Source: Natrinema longum
Lineage (GTDB): Archaea; Halobacteriota; Halobacteria; Halobacteriales; Natrialbaceae
NCBI RefSeq assembly: GCF_017352095.1
Contig: NZ_CP071463.1
Coordinates: 1,178,001 to 1,242,000 of the forward strand
DNA: 64,000 nt
Direction: 5' to 3'
In this document: piece after piece, positions 32,944 through 43,348 of the stretch
Numbering within the stretch: position 1 is the first letter of the stretch
How the letters are laid out: each line of letters begins with the position of its first letter
Translations under genes and position numbers: made by a program
The notes under the pieces: model-generated
The model's input: only the letters and a program-made list of their open reading frames with translations
Databases searched by the model: none
Told to the model about the DNA's origin: nothing

Positions 32944-35721
32944 TCAGGCGTTCAGTACCTGCCGCAACACGTCTGGGGCGTCCTCGAGCGCATCGTCGAG
33001 GTCATCGACGTTGGGGCCCCCGCCCTGTGCGAAGTCCGGCGGGCCGCCGCCGCCGCCGCCGACTCTCGAGGCGAGTTCGCCGACGACCTCCCCCGCGTTG
33101 ACGCCGACGTCGTCGGGCACGGCGACGACGAACTGGGCACTGCCCTCTCCGCTGCCGAGGACGGCGATCTTGCCCGCTTCGACGAGGGCGTTCGCAGTCG
33201 CCCGCAGTTCGTCCACGTCGGCGTCGATCCTGTCGACGACGGCCGTGGCGTCGCCGACCGCGACTTCCTCGCCGCCGCCAGCGCCCCCGGCACGGGCCTC
33301 CGCGAGCTGTTCCGTCAGGTCCTCGATCTCCTTGCCTCGCGCTTTCCACTCCTCGAAGAACCGCTGGGCGGTCTCGGGGACGTCTTCGGGGGAGACGTCG
33401 AGGACCTCGGCGGCCTCGTAGAGCGCGTCCTCTTTGACCTGGGTCGCCTCGATGGCGGCCTCGCCGGCCGCGAAGGTGATCCGCTCGACCCCGTCTTGAA
33501 CGCGCTCGGTGTTCAGGACTTTGATCGTCCCGATGTCGCCGGTGCGGGCGACGTGAGTGCCACCGCAGGCCTGGGTGTCCTCGTCGACGTGAACCAGCCG
33601 GATCTGCTCGCCCGGCGGGATTCCGCCCTGGTAGAGGTCGAAGCCGTATTCGGACTCGGCGTCGTGGCGGTCGGGCCACTCCTGAGAGACCTGCGTGTTG
33701 TCCATGACGATCTCGTTGGCCAGGGACTCGATCTCCTTGACGTCCGCGCGGGAGATCCGGTCGTAGTGGCGGACGTCGATCCGCGAGGAGTCGACGCCCT
33801 TCTGTGCGCCGGCCTGACGGATGTGGTCGCCAAGCACCTGTCGGGCGGCGTGGATGACGATGTGAGTCGCCGTGTGGTGGCGCATGAGTTGCCGACGGCG
33901 GCCGCCGTCGACCTGCCCGTTGACGAACTCGCCCTTGCCGGGGCTCTCGTCGGTCCGGTGGAGGATCACGCCGTCCTCGATCTGGACGTCCGTGACCTCG
34001 ACGGAGGTGTCGTCGGTCGAGAGCGTCCCAGTGTCGGCGGGCTGGCCGCCGCCCTCGGGGTAGAACATCGTCTGATCGAGGACGACGTCGTAGCCGTCCT
34101 CGCGCTCGAAGACGTCCAGCACGACCGCCTCGAACTGCGTCCGTCCCTGATCGTCGTAGTAGAGCTTCTCGGTCTCGGGGAGGTCCGCGAAGCGTTCGTC
34201 CTCCTCGTCTTCGGCCTCTGCGACGGCCTCGGGCGTGTCGTGGCGCTTCGCGACGAGGCTGTAGAAGTCGTCGGGGACCTCGACGTCCGCGCCCGATTCC
34301 TCGGCGATCTCCGCGACCATATCGGGCTGGATGCCGTGGGAGTCGTAGAGTTCGATCAGTTCCTCGGTCGGGATCGGCTCGCCCTTCTCGGCGTACTCCT
34401 CGGCTAAGGTTTCGACCCGGCGGCCGCCGCGCTCGAGCGTCTCGCGGTACTTCTCGACCTCGGTGCGGACGATGTCCCGGATCGTGTCGCGGTTCTCGTA
34501 CGCCAGACGCTCGGCCTGCATGTCGACGAGTTCGTCCAGGGGCGCGTCGACGCCGACCGTGTCACAGAGCCGCTTCGTGCGTCGGAGGACCATCCGCGCG
34601 AGGTAGCCGGTGCCGACGTTCGAGGGGACGATGCCGTCGCCGAGCATGTACGCCAGCGTGCGGCAGTGGTCGGCGATGGCGTAGATGTCCTCGAGGGGTT
34701 CCATCAGGTCCTCGAGTTCCGCGGCGTCGACGTCGAGTTCGGCCGCGATCTCGCTGCGGGCGGTCTCCATGTCCTCGGCCTCGTCGATGTCCATGTGGCC
34801 CGCGAGCTTGGCGGTCCGATGAATGAGGGCCTCCTGCTCGTCGGTGTGATCGAGTCCAGCGTTGTCCTTCAGGAAGGCGATCATGTCGGGATAGACCGCC
34901 TCGTAGACGGTCGGGGTCCCCTGTGAGACCCAGGTCCACCGCTCGAGCCCGTAGCCGGTGTCGACGATGTAGGTGTCCATCGGGCTGTAGCGGTTCCCGT
35001 CTTTCATCTCGTACTCGCCGTCGGGGTCTTGCTCCATCGACATGAAGACGAGCGTCGCGAGTTCGACGCCGCGGTAGATGACCTCGATGGCGGGGCCGGC
35101 GTTGCCGCCGCCGACCCACGGGTCCTCGATGTAGATGACTTCCTCGAGATCGACGCCCATCGACTCGAAGAAGCCGTCACAGAGTTCGACGGTGCGGTCC
35201 TTCCAGTAGACCTCGCCGTGGTAGGCGTACTCGTCTTCCGCGACATCCTCGCGCGTGTTGAACGCGTGATGGGCCATCATCTCGAAGGCCATCGTGTGTC
35301 GCCCGGTCTTGCCGACGTTGTCGATGTCCTGCATCCGGATGCAGGGCTGGGAGACCGTCAGCGGGTTCGCCGGCGGCGGCGTCTCGCCGCTGGTGACCAG
35401 CGGCTGGAAGTCGTAGATCGACGCCTGGGTCAGCAAGACGTCGTCGCGCCAGCGGTTCGCCGCGACGGGATAGGGATCGATTCGCTCGTGATCGTTGGCC
35501 TCGAAGTAAGAGAGAAAGGCCTCGCGCATCTCCGCCAAGTCGTAGGACTCGTCGAATCCCGAGTTGTCGATGAAACCGTACTCCTCGCAGGGCGGCTCAC
35601 CACAGGTTACCCGATCGTGATCGCGCGTCCAGAAGTGAGCGCCACACTCCGGGCACTCCTTGCGCTCGAACCCTTCCTCCTCGAAGTACTCGAGGCGGTA
35701 CTCCTCCTCTAGTTCGCTCAT
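32944..35721 (-). CDS. alaS: Alanyl-tRNA synthetase
   Basis: A 925-residue archaeal-type AlaRS that charges tRNA-Ala. An N-terminal zinc-like segment ([27 protein letters not shown]) typical of archaeal forms precedes the class II catalytic core ([19 protein letters not shown]). The editing domain has [17 protein letters not shown] and [13 protein letters not shown], and the C-terminal DHHA1 domain has [14 protein letters not shown]. The length is normal. I chose [13 protein letters not shown] as the start; the upstream frame is antisense-like. Confidence 0.97.
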   Translation of the reverse strand: MSELEEEYRLEYFEEEGFERKECPECGAHFWTRDHDRVTCGEPPCEEYGFIDNSGFDESYDLAEMREAFLSYFEANDHERIDPYPVAANRWRDDVLLTQASIYDFQPLVTSGETPPPANPLTVSQPCIRMQDIDNVGKTGRHTMAFEMMAHHAFNTREDVAEDEYAYHGEVYWKDRTVELCDGFFESMGVDLEEVIYIEDPWVGGGNAGPAIEVIYRGVELATLVFMSMEQDPDGEYEMKDGNRYSPMDTYIVDTGYGLERWTWVSQGTPTVYEAVYPDMIAFLKDNAGLDHTDEQEALIHRTAKLAGHMDIDEAEDMETARSEIAAELDVDAAELEDLMEPLEDIYAIADHCRTLAYMLGDGIVPSNVGTGYLARMVLRRTKRLCDTVGVDAPLDELVDMQAERLAYENRDTIRDIVRTEVEKYRETLERGGRRVETLAEEYAEKGEPIPTEELIELYDSHGIQPDMVAEIAEESGADVEVPDDFYSLVAKRHDTPEAVAEAEDEEDERFADLPETEKLYYDDQGRTQFEAVVLDVFEREDGYDVVLDQTMFYPEGGGQPADTGTLSTDDTSVEVTDVQIEDGVILHRTDESPGKGEFVNGQVDGGRRRQLMRHHTATHIVIHAARQVLGDHIRQAGAQKGVDSSRIDVRHYDRISRADVKEIESLANEIVMDNTQVSQEWPDRHDAESEYGFDLYQGGIPPGEQIRLVHVDEDTQACGGTHVARTGDIGTIKVLNTERVQDGVERITFAAGEAAIEATQVKEDALYEAAEVLDVSPEDVPETAQRFFEEWKARGKEIEDLTEQLAEARAGGAGGGEEVAVGDATAVVDRIDADVDELRATANALVEAGKIAVLGSGEGSAQFVVAVPDDVGVNAGEVVGELASRVGGGGGGPPDFAQGGGPNVDDLDDALEDAPDVLRQVLNA

Positions 35722-35924
35722 TACGGGTAAATTGCCCCTGCAGCGCGTAAAACAGTTCCGCAACCGTCGTCGAGAACCGATTGGCCGATACGAACGGGAT
35801 CGGCTCCCCAAACCGGGCGCTCGGACGCCACCTGTCGAGAGCGGTACGTCTCGGGCGATGCGTCCAGTAGACACATTAGCCTGGATTACCGTCACCACAT
35901 ATAGATCGTCTTCGCCATCGACCA

Positions 35925-38069
35925 ATGACGCATCCGCCCGCGACAACGCGACCGCGAACGATCCTCTACGTCGCCGCGACCGAGGCGGCGGCCAGCGACG
36001 GTGCGACCGCGCTCGAGACCGTCGAGACGGGGCCGGAGCGCTCTATCCGACCGGCGACGACGGTCGAGCGCGTCCGCAACTGGGCCCCGGCAGTCGACTG
36101 CGTCGTCTTCGCCGAGACGCCGACGACCGCCGCGGGGTCCAATCTCCTCGAGGTCGTCGAGGCCTGTGGGTCGACGCCGTTAGTGCTCTTTTCCGACCCG
36201 TCGTACGCGCCGCCGGCCGCACGATCGACCGACGGAATCGACGGCTACGTCCGCCGCGACACCGACGACGCGGTCGTTCACCTCGCGGACGAAATCGAGT
36301 GGGTGTGCCGGGGTGACGACGAGTCCAGCGGTTCGACCGACGACGGGGAAGCGACAAACGACCAACCGGTCGACCGGCTGCTCGAATCCGTTCCCGAAGC
36401 GGCCGCCTGTGACGATCGCGACCGCCTTTTCGACCTGTTGGTCGAAACCGCGAGCGACGTACTCGATCGCGACTACTGCTGGCTCTCGACGGTCCACTTC
36501 GGCGATTTCACACCGCGAGCGACTGCATCGGGGCTCTCGGCGGACGATCTCGAGCCGGTCGCACGCGAGGGTCCCCTCGAGGAGGCGCTCCGAACGGGTG
36601 AGCCGATCCGTATCGACGACCTCGCGGCTGACGACCGGCTGGCGGTCCCCCTCGAGGGGGTCACATCGCTGTGCTGTCTCCCCGTCGGTGACGCCGGCGT
36701 GCTACAGGTCGCCGCCGAGAACGCGGGTGCGTTCGACGAGCGCGACTGCGACCGGCTGGCGGCGTGGTGTCGATTCGTCGCCGCGATCCTCGAGCGAATC
36801 GACGCCGAAGCCAGCCACAGTACGGAACGCGAGCAGCTGCGCCGAGAACGGGATCAACTGCGGACGGAGCGGGACCGGCTCGCCGACGAACGCGACGAGC
36901 TGGCGCTCGAGCGCGATCGGATCGCGACCGAGAACGAACGGCTCGCAGCCCAGAACGATCGGTTTCAGGCACTGTTCGCGAACGTCCCTGAGCCGGCAGT
37001 CAGATACGAGATCGACGACGGGAAACCGATCGTCCGGGACGTCAACGACACGTTCGTCGACGTCTTCGGGACGGCACCCGAGACGATCGTCGACGAGCCG
37101 GTCGACGAGGCCATCGTCCCGCCGGGCCTCGAGTCCAGACGAACGACGTTGCTCGAGTCGCTCCGGGCAGGGGAGTGTCGCCAACTGGTCAGTCGTCGGG
37201 AAACCGTCGACGGCGTCCGGGAGTTCCTGCTCACGCTGGTCCCGGCCGAAGCGGGTGCGAGCGGCCGGAACGCCGACGGCGGGAACAGCGACGGTGAGGA
37301 CAACCCGGCGGGACTGATCGTCTACAGCGACGTGACGGACGCGAACCGCCACGAACGGGAGCTGGCAGCCGCCCACCACCGCCTCGAGACGATCGCGGAC
37401 CTGGTCGACGAGGACGTTCGGTCGCCGCTGAACGTCGCGCGTGGCTACCTCGAGCTCGCGGCAGAAACCGGGGACGAAGAGCACTTCAGGGCGGTCGAGG
37501 ACGCACAGGAGCAGCTACGGGAACTCGTCGATCAGCTCGTCGCGATCGCTCGCCAGGACGACGTGATCGTCGAGACCGAGCCCGTCGCCATCCACGACGT
37601 CGCGCGACGGGCCTGGGTCGCCGTCGAGACCGGCGACGCGCGACTCGTCACCCAGACGACGACGGACCGCGTGCTCGAGGCGGACAAAGCGCGGCTGCGA
37701 GAACTGTTCGAACACGTGCTGGGGACCGTGGTCGATTCGGCCGGCACGGCTGCTCCCGAGGCGGACGACGGAGCCCAAGACGGGGAGGGCGAGCGTACGG
37801 ACCCCGCGACGCAAGTGGTGACGGTGGGCGCGACCGACGACGGCTTCTACGTCGCCCGACACAACCCCGACGCCGACAGGCGGGTCGTCGACGAGGGACT
37901 CGAGACGGACCCGGTCCCCGGCCGATTGGCAGCGGGCGACGGGACCGGTTTCGAACTGGGCACCGTCGAACGCATCGCCGACGCCCACGGCTGGAACGTC
38001 GGCGTCGCCGAGGACGACGATCGGATCGCGTTCGCGTTCCGCGGAGTCGAATCGGTCGACGAAACGTAA
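35925..38069 (+). CDS. GAF/PAS sensor with degenerate histidine kinase core
   Basis: A 714-residue protein. An N-terminal receiver-like domain (about 1-120) has [10 protein letters not shown] where the phospho-Asp is expected, so it seems inactive. A GAF domain follows (about 155-290), then a coiled coil with repeated [12 protein letters not shown]-type heptads (295-345), a PAS domain (345-475) and a HisKA-like segment. There [19 protein letters not shown] has Glu where the phosphoacceptor His should be. The ATPase part is short and divergent ([18 protein letters not shown]). It is probably a sensor or scaffold rather than a kinase. It lies divergent from alaS. Confidence 0.85.
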   Translation: MTHPPATTRPRTILYVAATEAAASDGATALETVETGPERSIRPATTVERVRNWAPAVDCVVFAETPTTAAGSNLLEVVEACGSTPLVLFSDPSYAPPAARSTDGIDGYVRRDTDDAVVHLADEIEWVCRGDDESSGSTDDGEATNDQPVDRLLESVPEAAACDDRDRLFDLLVETASDVLDRDYCWLSTVHFGDFTPRATASGLSADDLEPVAREGPLEEALRTGEPIRIDDLAADDRLAVPLEGVTSLCCLPVGDAGVLQVAAENAGAFDERDCDRLAAWCRFVAAILERIDAEASHSTEREQLRRERDQLRTERDRLADERDELALERDRIATENERLAAQNDRFQALFANVPEPAVRYEIDDGKPIVRDVNDTFVDVFGTAPETIVDEPVDEAIVPPGLESRRTTLLESLRAGECRQLVSRRETVDGVREFLLTLVPAEAGASGRNADGGNSDGEDNPAGLIVYSDVTDANRHERELAAAHHRLETIADLVDEDVRSPLNVARGYLELAAETGDEEHFRAVEDAQEQLRELVDQLVAIARQDDVIVETEPVAIHDVARRAWVAVETGDARLVTQTTTDRVLEADKARLRELFEHVLGTVVDSAGTAAPEADDGAQDGEGERTDPATQVVTVGATDDGFYVARHNPDADRRVVDEGLETDPVPGRLAAGDGTGFELGTVERIADAHGWNVGVAEDDDRIAFAFRGVESVDET

Positions 38070-38176
38070 ACGATCCCGCCCTACCCGCTTACCGCTCCTC
38101 GAGGTCGGGACTCCACCTCGGAGACGGTGATACAGAACTCGTGCTACGATCTACTGCCGTCGCGGCCGCGAAGCTC

Positions 38177-39169
38177 TCACGCCGTTTCGTCGAGCGCCAG
38201 CGAGGCCAGCATCGCCTCGAGTTGCAGGCGCTCGTTCGCGCCCTCAGTGATCCGGTAGTCGACCTCGCCGAGTCGCTCGAGCAGTCGAACGGTGGCCTGT
38301 TCGGGGAGGTCGAACTCCCAGGCCGAACGGTGGAGTTGATCGATGACGTCGCCGCCGGCGAGGCCGCGCTCGGTCAGGAGGTCCTCGAGGGCGGCGCGGG
38401 CGGCGGTGAAGTCGCCGTCGATGGCGTGTTCGACCATGGCCTCGACCTCCTCGGGGCGGGCGGTGGCGGTGATCGCGAAGACGGTCTCCTCGTCGACGGT
38501 CTCGCCCATCACGGCGGCGGCCTGTAAGGCGTTGATCGCCTTGCGCATGTCGCCGTCGGCCGCGTAGACTAAGGCGTCGACGCCGTCGTCGGTCACCGCG
38601 ATATCCTCGGTGGCTGCGATCTCGCGAACCTGCGCCTCGATGGCGTCCGCGGAGAGTTCCGTAAACCGGAAGACCGCACACCGCGACTGGATCGGATCGA
38701 TGATCTGGCTCGAGTAGTTACACGAGAGGATAAAGCGCGTGTTGTTCGAGAACTGCTCCATCGTCCGGCGCAACGCCGACTGGGCGTCGGAGGTCAGGGC
38801 GTCGGCTTCGTCAAGAAAGATGATGCGGTGGGAGTAGCCGCCGAAACTCGAGCGTGCGAAGTCCTTGATCCGCTCGCGGACGACGTCGATCCCGCGCTGG
38901 TCGGAGGCGTTGAGCTCGAGGAAGTTCTCGCGCCAGTCGTCGTCGTAGACCTCTCGAGCGATGCTCTTCGCGGCTGTCGTCTTCCCCGTGCCCGCCGGAC
39001 CCGCGAACATGAGGTGGGGGAGGTCGTCCTGCTCGACGTAATTTTCGAGTCGCGGAACGATGTCCTCGTGGCCCTTGATGTCGTCGAGCCGCTCCGGGCG
39101 ATACTTCTCGATCCAGACCTCGGTCTTGCCGGGTGTGGGCTCCGCCGCCTCGGCGTCGGCCTCGCTCAT
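38177..39169 (-). CDS. rfcS: Replication factor C small subunit
   Basis: A 330-residue AAA+ clamp-loader subunit that loads PCNA onto DNA. Motifs: [15 protein letters not shown] (RFC box II), Walker [16 protein letters not shown], Walker [12 protein letters not shown], sensor 1 [10 protein letters not shown], the SRC arginine finger [11 protein letters not shown], sensor 2 region [11 protein letters not shown], and the C-terminal collar domain. No intein is present; this is worth noting since haloarchaeal replication genes often carry inteins. I chose [14 protein letters not shown]. Confidence 0.97.
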   Translation of the reverse strand: MSEADAEAAEPTPGKTEVWIEKYRPERLDDIKGHEDIVPRLENYVEQDDLPHLMFAGPAGTGKTTAAKSIAREVYDDDWRENFLELNASDQRGIDVVRERIKDFARSSFGGYSHRIIFLDEADALTSDAQSALRRTMEQFSNNTRFILSCNYSSQIIDPIQSRCAVFRFTELSADAIEAQVREIAATEDIAVTDDGVDALVYAADGDMRKAINALQAAAVMGETVDEETVFAITATARPEEVEAMVEHAIDGDFTAARAALEDLLTERGLAGGDVIDQLHRSAWEFDLPEQATVRLLERLGEVDYRITEGANERLQLEAMLASLALDETA

Positions 39170-39332
39170 ACCGGTCGAAGGTGGGGCCGCAAGATAAAAC
39201 GACCGAAGGTCGGCGTCGGACCGAGTCACCGGCGGCCCCGCCGGTGACGAACGATTCACGAAGCGTGACAGTTTCCGGCCTTGAAACCGTGGTGACAGGT
39301 TTTACACCCTGCTCGAGGAAGTACGACCCGTG

Positions 39333-40433
39333 ATGCTCGAGCATGATGTGCTAGTACGAGTCGTCGTCGGCGTACTGGTCGCCCTCGTCGTCTGCGGTAC
39401 CGTCCCGGCGACGGCTGTCGCCCAAACGAACGGTCAGACCGGCGGCACGGTCGTCGTCGAGGAGGGTGAAACGGTCGACACCCTCGAGGCCTTCGGCGGG
39501 AGCGTCGTCGTCCGTGGGACCGTCACCGGCGACGTGAGTGCCGTCGGGGGCGACGTACGGATCGAACGAACCGGCGAGGTCGGGGGCAACCTCGAGGCCG
39601 CTGGCGGGAGCGTCACGATCGCCGGGACCGTCGGCGGCGACGTCGAGGTCGGCGCAGGGAGCCTCACGGTCACCGAGAGCGGCACCGTCGGCGGCACCCT
39701 CATGGCCGGCGTCGGAAGCGCGACGATCGACGGGACGCTCGAGAGCGACGCCGAGATCGGGGCCGAGACGATTCGACTGGGCGAAACCGCCGCAATCGCC
39801 GGCGATCTGCGTTACGACGGCGATCTCCAGGGGAACACCGACGCGGTCGCGGGCGAGATTCAGGAGGACGCCTCGCTCGGGGTCGACGTCGCGCCGACGA
39901 TCCACCCGTTTGCGTCGTGGCTGTTCGCGGCCTACGTCCTGGCGGTGAACCTGCTGCTCGGGGCCGTGTTGCTCGCACTGTTTCCGCGGTTCTCCGACGG
40001 CGTCGCCGACCGCGTCGCAGCCGGCCCCCTGCGCTCCGGCCTGGTCGGGCTGGGCGTGTTCGTTGGCGTTCCCGTGATTCTGATCGCGCTCGCGATCACG
40101 GTCGTCGGCATCCCGCTGTCGCTGATCGGCGGCTTCGTGTTCGGACTGCTGTTGTGGATCGGGACGATCTACGGCCGGTTCGCCGTCGCCGCCGTGCTCC
40201 TCTCGCTGCTCGGCGTCGGGAACCGCTGGCTCGCGCTCGTCCTCGGACTGGTCGCCGGTGCCCTCCTCTCTCGGCTTCCGATCCCCGTCGTCGGCGAGGC
40301 GATCAATCTGGTCGTCCTGTTGTTGGGACTGGGCGCGCTCGTTCGCGGGCTGGTGGGCAACTGGCGCAGCGCTCGAAACCGGGACCAGCAACGCCCAGCC
40401 GGACCCGACAGGGACGAACCGACCGCGGACTAG
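39333..40433 (+). CDS. Bactofilin-like beta-helix membrane protein
   Basis: A 366-residue protein with a signal-like helix (VLVRVVVGVLVALVVCG), cut near ATAVAQTNG. About residues 35-180 form a repetitive Gly/Val/Thr stretch with the bactofilin (polymer-forming cytoskeletal) pattern: GSVVVRGTVTGDVSAVGGDV, GSVTIAGTVGGDVEVGAGSL, and so on. This predicts a right-handed beta helix outside the cell. Four or five transmembrane helices follow (190-345) and a charged tail. Haloarchaea have several such proteins; a role in surface organisation is inferred. An in-frame GTG one codon earlier is possible. Confidence 0.88.
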   Translation: MLEHDVLVRVVVGVLVALVVCGTVPATAVAQTNGQTGGTVVVEEGETVDTLEAFGGSVVVRGTVTGDVSAVGGDVRIERTGEVGGNLEAAGGSVTIAGTVGGDVEVGAGSLTVTESGTVGGTLMAGVGSATIDGTLESDAEIGAETIRLGETAAIAGDLRYDGDLQGNTDAVAGEIQEDASLGVDVAPTIHPFASWLFAAYVLAVNLLLGAVLLALFPRFSDGVADRVAAGPLRSGLVGLGVFVGVPVILIALAITVVGIPLSLIGGFVFGLLLWIGTIYGRFAVAAVLLSLLGVGNRWLALVLGLVAGALLSRLPIPVVGEAINLVVLLLGLGALVRGLVGNWRSARNRDQQRPAGPDRDEPTAD

Positions 40434-40517
40434 TACCGTCCCAAGCGTCGACTGCTGAGCGAAATCGGAACACACCGCATGATTTCGCTCGGCAGTGTAG
40501 GCTTGGGCCGCCACTAG
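40430..40517. repeat. Long imperfect palindrome, possible terminator or small RNA
   Basis: Three nested arms pair in register: CTAGT/ACTAG (40430-40434, 40513-40517), CCCAAGC/GCTTGGG (40440-40446, 40501-40507) and a 15-bp inner stem CTGCTGAGCGAAATC/GATTTCGCTCGGCAG with one T-G pair (40452-40466, 40481-40495) and a 14-base loop. The outer arm includes the stop codon of the bactofilin-like gene. The structure is far longer than the other terminator hairpins here. Confidence 0.6.
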
Positions 40518-40561
40518 CCGGGAGCGATGCCCTCAAGACCGTCGTCTCGTTACCGTGACCT

Positions 40562-40813
40562 ATGCGCGTCACCGTCGATATCAAGGGCGAAGCTACCTAC
40601 GAACTCGACCTCGAGGCGGTGGCCGGCAGTGCCGACCGCGACGGCGGCGGAGCCGCCACGACGCCGACCTACGCGGACCTCCTCCGCGAGGTCGAGTTGA
40701 GCCCCCACGAGGTGAGCGTCCTCGTCGACGGCCGTCCAGTTCCCGAAGATCAGCCCGTCGAGAGCGACCACGTGACGGTGTTGCGCCTCATCAAGGGTGG
40801 CTCCTGGAAGTGA
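40562..40813 (+). CDS. samp2: SAMP2-like ubiquitin-fold modifier with C-terminal extension
   Basis: An 83-residue beta-grasp protein. LSPHEVSVLVDGRPVPEDQP and VTVLRLIKGG closely resemble Haloferax SAMP2, which is joined to protein lysines and also serves as sulfur carrier in tRNA thiolation. Two differences: an inserted loop (AVAGSADRDGGGAATTPT) and three residues, Ser-Trp-Lys, after the diglycine. SAMPs need a free C-terminal GG to be adenylated by UbaA, so this form would need trimming or works differently. Symbol assigned by sequence resemblance. Confidence 0.85.
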   Translation: MRVTVDIKGEATYELDLEAVAGSADRDGGGAATTPTYADLLREVELSPHEVSVLVDGRPVPEDQPVESDHVTVLRLIKGGSWK

Positions 40814-40912
40814 GCCGACCGTCGTCTCGCCGTCCCCGAACGCCGATCCCACACCGTTGCGATCGGGCGGGACCGACGCGTTGTTGAGCCACGCCGCCCA
40901 ACGTCGGTGTGA

Positions 40913-41338
40913 ATGTTCGTCCGCACGGCGACTCCCGACGACGCCCTCGAGGTCCGGCGCATCCTCGACGGAGCGATGCTCGAGTCCGGCGACGTCGAAC
41001 GGCGGATCGACGACGGCGACGTCTTCCTCGCGGGCGATCGGCGCGGGACGGCGGCGAGTGCGGACACCGACGGGAGCGAACGAATCCTCGGGACCGCCGT
41101 CCTCGAACCCCTCGAGAACGAGCGGGGGGCGCACGTCGGGGCGATCGGCGTCCGTCGTCGACATCGGGGGCGTGGGATCGGCTCGGCGCTGATCGAACGG
41201 GCGCTCGAACGGGAGGGACGCCTCACGGCGCGATTCGACGACGGCGTCAGGCCGTTCTACGAGCGGCTGGGGTTTTCGATCGAACCGATCGACGAGCAGC
41301 GCCACCGCGGCGTGGCGGTGACGGCCGGAAGCGTCTGA
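40913..41338 (+). CDS. GNAT acetyltransferase
   Basis: A 141-residue N-acetyltransferase. It shows the N-terminal strand (MFVRTATPDDALEVRRILDG), the acetyl-CoA-binding motif A (GAIGVRRRHRGRGIGSALIE, with RxxGxG) and a C-terminal strand ending YERLGFSIEP. An acidic Ser-rich insertion lies near residue 45. The acceptor substrate is unknown. Confidence 0.9.
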   Translation: MFVRTATPDDALEVRRILDGAMLESGDVERRIDDGDVFLAGDRRGTAASADTDGSERILGTAVLEPLENERGAHVGAIGVRRRHRGRGIGSALIERALEREGRLTARFDDGVRPFYERLGFSIEPIDEQRHRGVAVTAGSV

Positions 41339-41410
41339 CGGCCCCACTCATGGGGACCCGTCGCCTGCCAGCGCAGTTTTATCCGACCTGAACGTGGTAC
41401 GTGTCGTCGC

Positions 41411-41773
41411 ATGGCGCTCCAACGGATGCTCAGCGGCGGTCCGTCGAAGAGTTCGAAGGTCTATCTGGCGATCGGCGTTCTCTCGCTGGTGAAAGCGATC
41501 GCGGTCCGCAACGACCGGGAGCGGTTCCGACGCGAGTTGGTCGACGCCGGGCTGTTCCTCGGCGTCGGGGTCGCGCTCCGCCGGTTCAGCAAGATGAAGG
41601 CACAAAAACGGCAGGAACTCGAGTCCCAGGTCCCCGACTGGGCGGCCGACCTCATAACCTCCGAAGCGACCTCGAAGGGGCTGCAAACGCTCGCGAAGCG
41701 ACGACTCGGGCAGTCCGAACCCGAACCGAAGACGGTTCGAGAGCGAGCACGCAGCGTGCTCTCGAGCCGGTAA
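41411..41773 (+). CDS. Basic haloarchaeal protein with one hydrophobic helix
   Basis: A 120-residue protein, unusually basic for this genome. A hydrophobic region (KVYLAIGVLSLVKAIAV) and a second weaker one (AGLFLGVGVALRRFS) may anchor it to the membrane. The rest is a charged helix (RRLGQSEPEPKTVRERARSV). I recognise no named family. It is convergent with the tryptophanase gene. Confidence 0.7.
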   Translation: MALQRMLSGGPSKSSKVYLAIGVLSLVKAIAVRNDRERFRRELVDAGLFLGVGVALRRFSKMKAQKRQELESQVPDWAADLITSEATSKGLQTLAKRRLGQSEPEPKTVRERARSVLSSR

Positions 41774-41796
41774 CTCGCCGTCGTCACGCCCCTTTC

Positions 41797-43176
41797 TCAG
41801 TCTGATTCCGCGTCGACGGCGGGTGGGGCATCGGTCGAAAGCGGCTCGAGCGCCGCCGAAAAGTGACGGAGTTCCGGGACCGCGGGGTTCGAGACGATCT
41901 CGAGTCCGGACACCTCCTGGCGGTTCTCGAGGACGGCTTCGGCCGTCTCGACGACGTGCTCGAAGTGCTCCCGGTGGTAGGTCCGGCGCGGAACCGCGAG
42001 TCGGACCAGTTCCGGCCGGTCGGTCTCGGGGAACGCGAAACTCCCGAGTTCGACGCCCCTGACGCCACCTTCCCGATACAGTTCACAGACCAGCGCCTGT
42101 CCCGGGAACTGCTCGGCCGGGATGTCCGGAAAGGTCGCCCCCGCGTCGAGGTAGACCGCGTGCCCGCCGGTCGGCGTGTACACTGGGACTCCGGCCTCCT
42201 CGAGCATCGCGCCGAGTTCGCGGACCTGTTCGACCCGATCCTCGATGTACGCCTCCTCGACGGCTTCGCGCAGACCGACCGCCATCGCGGCGACGTCTCG
42301 ACCGGCCATGCCGCCGTACGTGGGGAACCCCTCGTAGAGGATCGCACGCTGTTTACACCGCTCGAAGAGGGCCTCGTCGTCGGTCGCGACGAAGCCGCCG
42401 ACGTTCGCCAACCCGTCTTTCTTCCCGCTCATGACGAGCGCGTCCGCGAGCCCGAGTTGCTCGCGTGCCACCTCGGGGACCCTCGCGTCGGCGAACTCGT
42501 CCTCGCGTCGCGTCACGAAGTAGGCGTTCTCCGCGAACCGGCAGGCGTCGATCACGAACGTGGCGTCGATCTCGTCGGCGAACGCCCGGACCCGACGGGT
42601 GTTCGCGACGCTGACCGGCTGGCCCGCCGTCGAGTTGTTCGTGATCGTCAGGATCACCAGCGGGACGCGTTCCGCCCCGACCTCGTCGACGACCGCGCGG
42701 GCCCGCTCGAGCGAGAAGTCACCCTTGAACGGCTCGTTCGTCGCCGGATCGTGGGCCCCCGCAACCGGACAGTCGACCGGATCGGCACCTTGATTCGAGA
42801 CGTGCGCTCGCGTCGTATCGAAGTGGGTGTTGTTGAGCGCGACGTCGCCCTCGGAGAGCAGGCTGCCGTAGAGAACGTTCTCGGCACCGCGACCCTGGTG
42901 GGCCGGCACCACACGGTCGAATCCCATCACGTCCGCGACCGCGGACTCGAGGCGGTCGAAGCTCGCCGAACCGGCGTAGGCCTCGTCACCCTGGAGCAGT
43001 GCGGCCCACTGGTCGTCGCTCATCGCTCCCGTCCCACTATCCGTCAAAAGATCTATGAAAACGTCGTCCGCGGGGAGATTGAACGCGTTGTATCCGGCCT
43101 CCTCGAGCGCCTTCGTTCGCCGTTCTTTCGATGGCAGGTGGATCCGTTCGACGACTTTCGACTTGTAGGCGACCAT
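41797..43176 (-). CDS. tnaA: Tryptophanase (tryptophan indole-lyase)
   Basis: A 459-residue PLP enzyme that splits tryptophan to indole, pyruvate and ammonia. It aligns with TnaA/tyrosine phenol-lyase along its length: YNAFNLPADDVFIDLLTDSG, YAGSASFDRLE, VPAHQGRGAENVL, FVIDACRFAENAYF, and the PLP-lysine segment MSGKKDGLANVGG. GGHAVYLDAG near residue 345 is also conserved. Tyrosine phenol-lyase is a close alternative. No leader peptide like bacterial tnaC is visible upstream, and no tryptophan permease adjoins it. Confidence 0.93.
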   Translation of the reverse strand: MVAYKSKVVERIHLPSKERRTKALEEAGYNAFNLPADDVFIDLLTDSGTGAMSDDQWAALLQGDEAYAGSASFDRLESAVADVMGFDRVVPAHQGRGAENVLYGSLLSEGDVALNNTHFDTTRAHVSNQGADPVDCPVAGAHDPATNEPFKGDFSLERARAVVDEVGAERVPLVILTITNNSTAGQPVSVANTRRVRAFADEIDATFVIDACRFAENAYFVTRREDEFADARVPEVAREQLGLADALVMSGKKDGLANVGGFVATDDEALFERCKQRAILYEGFPTYGGMAGRDVAAMAVGLREAVEEAYIEDRVEQVRELGAMLEEAGVPVYTPTGGHAVYLDAGATFPDIPAEQFPGQALVCELYREGGVRGVELGSFAFPETDRPELVRLAVPRRTYHREHFEHVVETAEAVLENRQEVSGLEIVSNPAVPELRHFSAALEPLSTDAPPAVDAESD

Positions 43177-43348
43177 ACCCGATCGATGCCGTCCAGCGTG
43201 TTCAGTCTAGCTGAGAGGTTGTGAGCGTCGATGACTCGAGACGGCCCCCGCCGGACGGATCGGCGCATCGATGGACGGAATCGGTGGGTCGCTCGCCGAT
43301 GGGTCTGACGGTGGCACAGTACGGGCAGGGTCGCTCACGTCCGCCACC

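Noticed and set aside
32902-34407. 501-codon + strand frame opposite alaS
   Set aside because: It is the complement of well-conserved AlaRS sequence and has no motif of its own.
41863-43224. 453-codon + strand frame opposite tryptophanase
   Set aside because: Complement of a recognisable PLP enzyme; Arg/Asp/Val-rich shadow.
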